Below are positions 13,405 through 21,500 of a DNA stretch of 38,611 bases, in pieces. Positions within the stretch are counted from its first letter, which is position 1, and each line of letters starts with the position of its first letter. Below the pieces are notes generated by a model. It was not told the DNA's origin, made no database searches, and saw nothing but the letters and a program-made list of their open reading frames with translations. Source of the stretch: Clostridia bacterium (GTDB lineage Bacteria; Bacillota; Clostridia; Peptostreptococcales; Anaerovoracaceae); assembly GCA_900754795.1 (NCBI GenBank), contig CAAEEA010000045.1, positions 1 through 38,611 of the forward strand, written 5' to 3'. The position numbers and the translations under genes are program-made.

Positions 13405-15030
13405 TTATTTCCATGAACTCTTCAGGCCCACGATCTCGTTGAATACCGGTTCTCCCGGCTTTGAATCCCTTGTATCGGCCACAAAATATCCATGTCTGAA
13501 AAACTGGAATCTCTCGCCGGCCGCCGCGTCTTTTACGGAACTTTCGGCATATACCGTTGATACTCTGACGCTGTCCGGGTTTTTCACCATGTTACCCTCG
13601 CCGTCGTCTTTGAAAAGATAATCATACTGTCTCACCGTCACCGGTACCGCTGTGGCCGCGTCCACAAAGTGAATGGTGCCCTTGACTTTTCGCCCTTCAA
13701 ATCCGCTGCCGCTTCTGGTTTTCGGGTCATAAGTGCAGTGTATCTCCTTAATGCTGCCGTCCTCGTTTTTGACGAAATCAGTGCAGGTGATAAAATACGC
13801 TCCTTTCAGTCTGACCTCATTTCCCGGGAAAAGTCTGAAATATTTTTTTGGCGGTTCTTCCATAAAGTCAGCTCCGTCTATCCACAGTTCTCTGGAAAAC
13901 GACACCTGTCTCGTTCCCATTTCCGGCGCCTGCGGATTATTCTCTATTTCACAGAGTTCCGTCTGTCCCTCCGGATAATTGGTTATGATTACCTTTATCG
14001 GGTCAAAGACCGCATTGCGGCTCTCTACTCTCGTTTTGAGATCTTCTCTGACGCACTGTTCAAGCTGAGCGATGTCAACTGTGCTGTTTGACTTGGCAAC
14101 ACCTATGTCCTCGCAGAAGCTCCTCACCGCTTCCGGCGTATAGCCTCTGCGGCGGATTCCCGCTATGGTCGGCATCCTCGGATCGTCCCATCCGTCGACT
14201 GTACCGTCTTCGACCATAGCTTTCAGGTATCTTTTGGACATTACCGTGTTTGTCAGATTCAGTCTGGCAAATTCGATCTGCTGCGGAGGCTGCGGCCACC
14301 AGCCCACTTCTCTGAGCACCCAGTCATACAGAGGTCTGTGGTCTTCAAATTCGAGGGTGCATATGGAATGGGTTATTCCTTCTATGGCGTCTTCGATAGG
14401 GTGTGCAAAATCGTACATCGGATAAATGCACCATTTATCTCCCGTATTGTGGTGGGAGGTGTGGGCAATCCTGTAGATGACGGGATCCCTCATATTGATG
14501 TTAGGCGATTTCATGTCTATCTTTGCTCTGAGGACTTTTTCTCCGTCTTTGTACCTGCCGGCTTTCATTTCCTCAAAAAGCCGCAGGTTTTCTTCGATGG
14601 AACGGTTTCTGTAAGGGCTGTCCTTACCCGGCTCGGTCAGCGTCCCTCTGTATTCTCTGATTTCTTCTCCGCTCAGATCGCAGACGAAAGCCTTGCCTTT
14701 TTTTATAAGCTCGACAGCCGCTTCATACATCTGATCAAAATAGTCAGAAGCCCACAGGCGCCTGTCCCATTCAAAACCCAGCCATCTTACGTCTTCTTCG
14801 ATGGAATCCACGTACTCTACGTCTTCTTTGACAGGGTTGGTGTCGTCGTATCTCAGATTACACTTGCCGCCGTATTTCTCCGCCGTCGAAAAATTAAGGC
14901 AGATTGATTTGGCGTGGCCTATATGAAGATACCCGTTAGGCTCCGGCGGAAAACGGGTACAAACCTTGTCTCCGTATTTTTTTGATTCGAGGTCTTTCTC
15001 GATAATCTCGTGAATAAAATTGTCCGCCAT
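13405..15030 (-). CDS. glnS: Glutaminyl-tRNA synthetase
   Basis: 541 residues of a class-I aminoacyl-tRNA synthetase charging tRNA-Gln. The PPEPNGYLHIGHAKSICLNF motif carries the HIGH box, and VMSKRYL is the KMSKS-equivalent. The C-terminal anticodon-binding beta-barrels are recognisable from FRLFPGNEVRLKGAYFI and TIHFVDAATAVPVTVRQYDY. Many Firmicutes lack GlnRS and make Gln-tRNA through GatCAB, so its presence here is informative about the lineage and probably reflects ancient transfer. It heads the minus-strand operon and is preceded by a strong promoter. I see no T-box leader: the 5' region is about 70 bases with no specifier-type structure. Confidence 0.96.
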   Translation of the reverse strand: MADNFIHEIIEKDLESKKYGDKVCTRFPPEPNGYLHIGHAKSICLNFSTAEKYGGKCNLRYDDTNPVKEDVEYVDSIEEDVRWLGFEWDRRLWASDYFDQMYEAAVELIKKGKAFVCDLSGEEIREYRGTLTEPGKDSPYRNRSIEENLRLFEEMKAGRYKDGEKVLRAKIDMKSPNINMRDPVIYRIAHTSHHNTGDKWCIYPMYDFAHPIEDAIEGITHSICTLEFEDHRPLYDWVLREVGWWPQPPQQIEFARLNLTNTVMSKRYLKAMVEDGTVDGWDDPRMPTIAGIRRRGYTPEAVRSFCEDIGVAKSNSTVDIAQLEQCVREDLKTRVESRNAVFDPIKVIITNYPEGQTELCEIENNPQAPEMGTRQVSFSRELWIDGADFMEEPPKKYFRLFPGNEVRLKGAYFITCTDFVKNEDGSIKEIHCTYDPKTRSGSGFEGRKVKGTIHFVDAATAVPVTVRQYDYLFKDDGEGNMVKNPDSVRVSTVYAESSVKDAAAGERFQFFRHGYFVADTRDSKPGEPVFNEIVGLKSSWK

Positions 15031-15103
15031 GCTTGTTCCTCCAGTCGATTGGTTTTGCCGGCACTGCTGTCAGCGTATTTTTATGCCGAAATATCACGCG
15101 TTA

Positions 15104-15109
15104 ATTATA
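15104..15109 (-). promoter_or_regulatory. Promoter -10 of the glnS operon
   Basis: Minus-strand extended -10 TGGTATAAT (hexamer TATAAT at 15104-15109), about 75 bases upstream of the glnS ATG. There is no convincing -35, as expected for an extended -10 promoter. Confidence 0.6.
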
Positions 15110-15165
15110 CCATCTGGCGAGATATTTATCCAGCAAATATTTACTTCCCGCTCTGAAATGAAACA

Positions 15166-15183
15166 GCCCCGGTTTATCGGGGC
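15166..15183. repeat. GC hairpin, copy 1 of a twin flanking element
   Basis: GCCCCG-GTTTAT-CGGGGC, identical in stem core and loop to the hairpin at 15514-15530. The two copies bracket the 330-base gene-free stretch between glnS and the adhesin gene. Confidence 0.6.
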
Positions 15184-15255
15184 CGCAAACCGCAGGCAAA
15201 CACCGCTGCAAACAAATTTCACCGCGGTCAGCTTCGCCGGGCCTGAATTCAGTAG

Positions 15256-15404
15256 ATGTTGGCTTTTTGTCTGCCAGAGACAAAAATGTACAACACTTTT
15301 TACGAAAACTGTTGTCCAAAATCACGTTCCTCTTTCAAAAAGCCAACATCGGTTTCCGAAAGACCATAAAAATGATAAAAATAGGAGGAAATGTTGGCTT
15401 TTTG
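15256..15404. repeat. Three copies of a 14-bp element in +, -, + orientation
   Basis: ATGTTGGCTTTTTG occurs at 15256-15269 and 15391-15404, and its exact reverse complement at 15336-15349. The middle copy can pair with either outer copy but not with both, giving two mutually exclusive stems. The surrounding gene-free stretch 15031-15560 encodes no convincing protein; open frames there are short, overlapping and lack ribosome sites. Confidence 0.6.
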
Positions 15405-15509
15405 CGGCATCGGAGCCAAAACAGACAACACCGTGGCCTGCCTGCAAAATAGAAACTGAAAACCCCAGGCAACTCGTGAAAATTCCCTGAGGTTTGTCTG
15501 CACTCTCAA

Positions 15510-15533
15510 ACGGCCCCGGTTTATCGGGGCCGT
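15510..15533. terminator. Terminator hairpin downstream of the adhesin gene (twin copy 2)
   Basis: Perfect 9-bp stem ACGGCCCCG / CGGGGCCGT with loop GTTTAT, 27 bases past the adhesin stop. A weak T-rich tract is present on the plus side (TTCTTTAT) and a very short one on the minus side. Between stop and hairpin lies an alternating GATCAT repeat (15543-15558). Confidence 0.6.
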
Positions 15534-15560
15534 TCTTTATCCGTGATCATGATCATGATC

Positions 15561-18500
15561 TTATTCGCCGGATCTCATTCTTTTGCGGAGGAATAATGTA
15601 AACATCGCACCTGCCGCAGCCATGAGGGCTATATCCGGAAGCATGCTGTCATCGCCGGTCTTAGGAGTTTCTCCGTCTTCTGCCGTATCTCTGTGATTTA
15701 TAAACGATACGTCAGCCGTCGCGCCCGGCTGTATCTCTCCGACAGCGCCTGTTGCCTTTACGGTATAGCCGTCTTCATCGGCGCCGTTTTCAACCACCGT
15801 ATATCCCGTATAGGCAGGAAGACCGGCTGCTGTGGCGGAATCGCCGTCTCTGAGGCTTATCCGGGCTTTTCCGTTTACAAAGGTCATGTCATCATATGTG
15901 CCGTTTATCGTCTGATCGTCGAGATAGACTGTAAATGTGAACAGTCTGTCTTTTTCGCCGTCTGTTCCTGTAACTGTCTTAGTAACAGTCAGGGTTCCCT
16001 GCTGGATGTTTTCTATACCGTCTTCTGTATATTTCACATCGTAGCCATCTGGAACAGATTCCTCACGGACTTCATACACGATGAGAACACCGTTTTCATC
16101 ATACTTAGGCAGATCGTCAAATGAGTATTCCCATACGTTGCCTATGCCACGGAACGTATCTTCGGCATATTTCTGTCCGTTTGCATAAAGGGTCAGAACG
16201 ATTTCACCGCGGTCAGTCCAGCCGTTATCTCTCCAAACCTTGGTTCCTCTGATCCCGGTGGTGCCCGTCAGGGTGTTGGTCAGGTCATAGCCGTTCTGAG
16301 TCATCTGATAGGTATCATTCTCGCCATTGACTGCTTCCGGCTGACTTTCTTCTACTCGGTATGTGTAAATGTTTCCTTCGTCGTCGGTCATCGGCAGATT
16401 GCTGTATACGTATGTCCAGACGTCTCCGTCTTTTGTCCATACGGCCTCAGCGTCCACGGTCTCCTCTGCTCCGCCCGCAACGCTCCTGTAGAGCGTCAGC
16501 TCTATCGATTCAGGTCTGGTGCCGCTTGCGTTGCTTCCGTCGATCCATGTCTTGGTTCCGCTGATCTCTATCGGCGTGATGTTGGTGATCACAAATCCGT
16601 TCGCCTCGTCTCCGTTGTATTTGACGATGTAATCTCCGAGGCTTCCCGTCTCACCGTTTCCGCCGCTTACGTATACTTCGGCTATGCCGTAGTAATATCT
16701 CTCTCCCGTGTCAGGATCGTATTTGAGCAGATCCCGGAATGTTCCCTGCCAGCCTGTATCCGCCGTCAGATTCATGGTAATCTGGTTTCCGTCGCCGTCA
16801 AGGACAGGGCTCATGTGTCCTCCGTTCTGATCTTTTGCCCGGTAAAGGGCTACGGTCACATATTCCGGTATCTGAGCTCCGTCCGCGGTTCCCCAGATCT
16901 TGCTCACGCTCACGTCGGTGAGCTGGGTGTTTGTGAGCGAGGTGTCATTCTGTTCGGTCAGCTCATATCCTGACGGTACATCTTCGCTTACGCTGTAAAT
17001 ATACTTTACTCCGTTCCCGTCGTACTTAGGCAGATCCTCGTAAACGTATGTCCACTCGCTTCCGTCTTTGCTCCACTCAGGTTCGGCTCCCGTAACGGCT
17101 TCTTTCTCTCCTGCCGCTCCCGCCTGTCTGTACAGTGTCAGGGTTATGCTGTCAGGTCGAACATCTTCGCCGTCGTCTATCCAGACCTTGGTTCCTCTGA
17201 TCCCGGTGGTGCCCGTCAGAGTGTTGGTCAGGTTGTGGCCGCTTTGAGATGACTGATAACGGTCTCCCTCTTCACCGGCCGTTCCTTCTGCTTCAGGAAC
17301 AGTCTCAGTTACAGTGTATGTATAAACATTTCCCTGTGGGTCTGCGTACGGCAGATCGCTGTATACGTATGTCCAGCGGTCTGATCCGGACGGAATATTC
17401 CATTCCGGAGTCATATCAACAGTTTCTTTTTCACCGCCGGTGATATTCCGCTGTAATGTCAGGCTGAGACTGTCAGGTCTGCTTCCATATATACCGCTTC
17501 CATCGAGCCAGGTTTTGGCGCCCGATATGTCGATAAGCTCCACATTGCGTACCGAAGTTGTGAAGGAATTTTCACCGGCCGCGCCGTTATCGGTTTGATA
17601 TATCAGAAGCTCATCTGTGCGGTCGTTTTGTTCATAAGGATTTCCGTCAGAATCAAGCTCTCTTGCGTAGTATATGTACGGATTTCCTTTTTCATCATAC
17701 TTAGGCAGATCCTTAAACGTTCCCGTCCAGCCCGAGGCTTTCAGAACTGCCGTCACAGGATCACCGTCGCTGTCAGTTACAGGGACATGATCCGATTCCG
17801 GTATGGAATCAGCCGTCGTGCGGAAAATTCCAACCTTTATGCCGTCGGCAGGCAGAGTATAGTGGTCTGTCGTGTTCCATCTCTTATTGACGGTCAGATT
17901 CACCGTCTTTATGTTGGTGAAAAAATACTCCGAACAGCCGTATTTGTCACCTACAGAGCTTTCTGTCTGCATATATCCGGAAGGCAGCGTCTCTGTAACG
18001 CGGTACTGCGTATTGCCGTCTTCATCCGTCAGGCTTCCGGCCAGCACCTCAGGCAGATCTTTCCATACGGCTTTCCACTGATCGTATTCGTAATACGGCT
18101 CAGAAGGATCCTCGTCTTTTGTACCGTCTACCCTGACAGATACAAGATCCGTCCACTTTCCATCGCCGCCGTCATCGGCAAGATACTGAAGTTTAAACAT
18201 AACACCGGTACGGTCTTCACCAATCCAGTTTTTCTGAGCGTAAACCTCTGTGGTCTGAAGACTGTTCACGGCAGTCGTGGCAAATCCCTTATCATAATAT
18301 GAAGCGGCATAGGTATCGTGGAAAATACCGCTATAAACTATATCGCTTTCATTGACTTTTCCGTCGCTGATCCCGTGATCCGGCTGAAGCTCTCTCGCTC
18401 TGTAAGAATAAGGGTTTCCGTTAAGGTCAGTCTTAGGAAGATCTTCGATAACAGCTCCAAGTGAATCATCGTCGTCGGTTCCGTAGAGCGTGACTGTCAG

Positions 18501-21500
18501 ATCTTCGCTGCTGTTTTCCCCGGTATATACAGGCACGTTTTCCCATGTCTTATCATCTGTTGATCTCTGTATAACGAAGGTTATCTCCCACGTATAATTT
18601 GTACGCCCGGTATCAGGCCTGCTTCCGTAAGCGTTGCCGTTGTCTCCGTGCCACTCCTTGGTCACAGTCATATCCACGGTTTCTATCTTGTTTACCGCGG
18701 TATTGTCGCTGTTGACATAACTGTCCTTTCCTGATGAGAACAGACCGCCTGAATATGTATAAGTATATCCTTTGTTACCGGCAGTGCTGCTTACAGTAAC
18801 AGTCTGGGTCACTTCCCCGTATGATATGGAGCTTTCCACTGTTCTGTAGGACAGGTTGGTGATCTCTTGTCCGCCGTCTTTTACTATAACTCTCGGGAGC
18901 GCTGTAAAGCTTCCGCCTTTCGACCAGATATCGCTGTCGACACGTCCTTTGAGTTCAGCCGTGAAAGACTTGCTTCCGAAAACTTTTTTAATCACATCTT
19001 CCGTGAGATTATCTTCGAAGTAAGTTTCCGCGTCCTGCCACTGGCCGAGAGTGCCGTCATCATTCTTTTCGGCTACCTGAAGTTTGAAACTTACGGTCAG
19101 ATCCGTGCCGAGATAATCCTCAGTCACAGGTTCGCCTTCGGTGTTAACCCAGTTCTTCCTGTAAGCGGCCGAAGTCTGTATGCTGTTGTTGATAGCGGTC
19201 ACGGTAACATTACCGTCCTGAGCAGTCGATCCGCTCTGACCGGCTGAAGACGGCGATACGGTATATACCGTATTGGCAGTATCCTCACGCACCACATATT
19301 TCCATGGCATACCGTTAGGCGCGTAACGTTCCAGCTCGCCGCTGTCCTCTGTGCCTTCGATCTTATATTGCCATGGAGAAGTCTCGCCGGCTTCCACCGT
19401 TATCTTATAGCTTCCGGCCGGTACTTCTGTTTCCGCTATCGGATTATTCTGTCCCGGCTGACTCTGAGCGGAGCGGTAAAGAGTCAGGCTATTCGTGAAC
19501 TCATCCTTGTCCGGTCTCAGTCCAAAGACATCATCATAGTCGGTCCATTTTTTCTGGCCGCTTATGGTCACTTTCTCTTTGTCCTCAGGCTGGGCATTGG
19601 CAAAAGTCGCGTCTACCTTATTATCTCTCTCAGCAGTTATATTTCCGACATCCGTGCCCAGGTTTTCATCCGTACTGATATCATCCCACAGGACGTCGCC
19701 AGCAGCGGCCCACGTGTCGTAACCGTTAAGATTTTTCTTTATCTCTTCAACGGTATAGACATATTCAGAGCCGTTCGGAGCGTATTTTGGCATGTCTTCA
19801 AAGGTGAGCGCAAGCTCAACCACTCCGTTATCAGGAGCCTGTTCGCCGTAAGCTGTTCTGACCGCCGCTGAACTGATCACCTTACTTGTCACGATCTCCT
19901 TGTCAGAAACGTTACCGTCGTTTTCGATAAATGTCCTTGACACCCGGAAAGTCACCGCCGGGTATGCCGCCGGCTCATTTCCGTCCATAGGAAGGCAGAG
20001 CAGCTTTTTAACATCTATCTGCCCCTTTACTCCCAGATAACCGTTTACTATCTGATAAGTGTTTGTCACAGGGTCGATATTAAACACAACATGCTCGCCG
20101 CCTTCTTCGTAAGGCTCATCTTCCGAAGGCCAGAGGATTTTTTCTTCTATGGTGTAGTTGTACAGATATCCGTCTTCATCGTATTTTTCCAGCCTGGCCG
20201 CGTCTTTTTCCCCTGTTACAACGGTCTGCCCGTCACTGATTTGTATATGATTTTCTCCGTAATACTCAAAGCCGATGCTGTAGCGTCCGTTGCTGCTTAC
20301 GGCGTTCCAGTCGCTGACTGTAAGCGTCGCCACTTCTTCCGGATCAGATACGTCTGTGCTCTGCATCAGAGAGAATCTGACTCCCGGAAGATTTTTCATT
20401 TCATATCCGGCAGGAAGATCTGTCCACAGTTTGTATCCGTTAATCGTCACCGACTTGTGTATATTGTTGACAAAAGTGCCGGTCTCCTGCAGAGCGTAAT
20501 GATTGCTGTCCGAAGAAACCGCTATCACCTTTTTATCGGATACGGCTTCCCTTTCAGGATCATACTCTGTTCCCAGATAGGTTTCTCCGTCTTTGTATAC
20601 CGTATCAAGATAGTCAAACGCCGAGTCTTCTACCTGAGTCTGTTCCACCGCGTAATAACGGTACTCGTATCCGAGAGGGTCATACTTAGGCGCGTTGCTT
20701 ATGACGGCTTCCCAGTCGTAAGTCTGGCCTTCATCTTCAGGAGCGTGCCAGCGGTAGTTTTCCAGATACAGTTCCGTGACTGTTCTGTTCGGATCGTCAG
20801 GATCTGTGTGTCCGACGCGGTAAACATCAAGGTATATGTCCGGTCTAAGGTTATTCTGGACATTATAGGCGTCGTTCCATTCCTTGTACCACGAAAGGTC
20901 TTTATCCCCCGCCAGCCGGTTTACGATCTCCAGGGACTGGGTGTCCCGGTCATGAAGTTCTGAGACTTCGTATTTTGTCTCTCCGTATACGGTCTCATAT
21001 TCTTTTACGAGTTCATATATCTGCCTGTAGCTTTCATTTTCTGACGAAGCGAGGTCAGAAAGGGTGTAGACTACCGTACTGTTCTCTTCGAGCACCCATA
21101 CTTCTCTCGCCGTGTAATGGGCTATATCTCCGGCGGTATCATATTTAGGCAGACCGAAGAAATAGTATTCGCTGCTGTCCTGATCAAGGTCGATCTTCTG
21201 CACAGAAGATACCGGTTTTTCATCCTTATCTTCTATTGCCACATCTGAACTTCCCAGGGTCACATAATCCGCCTCGTTCACATGGGTGTAGGTGATTTCG
21301 TAGCCTTCGTCATTTGCGTCTTCTTCTGTGAATTCAAGGCGCAGAGCAGGAGTTATCCTGCTTTCTTCCGGAAGCTCGCTGAGTTTTTTCTGCAATTCTT
21401 CTCTGATACTGCCGTCTCCATCGAGCCATGTTTTGATTACCGTCACATCTATATTGCCGAGACGACGGTTAGCTACCTGATACATGACGTCGTTCTGAAT

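Noticed and set aside
15031..15110. T-box leader upstream of glnS
   Set aside because: The leader is only about 70 bases, with no T-box core sequence or terminator/antiterminator pair.
15020..15509. Small proteins in the glnS-adhesin gap on either strand
   Set aside because: Frames overlap the inverted repeats, lack ribosome sites and show no recognisable family; treated as non-coding.
20091..20963. 290-residue plus-strand open frame inside the adhesin gene
   Set aside because: Low-complexity antisense of Cna-B codons with no family motif or ribosome site.
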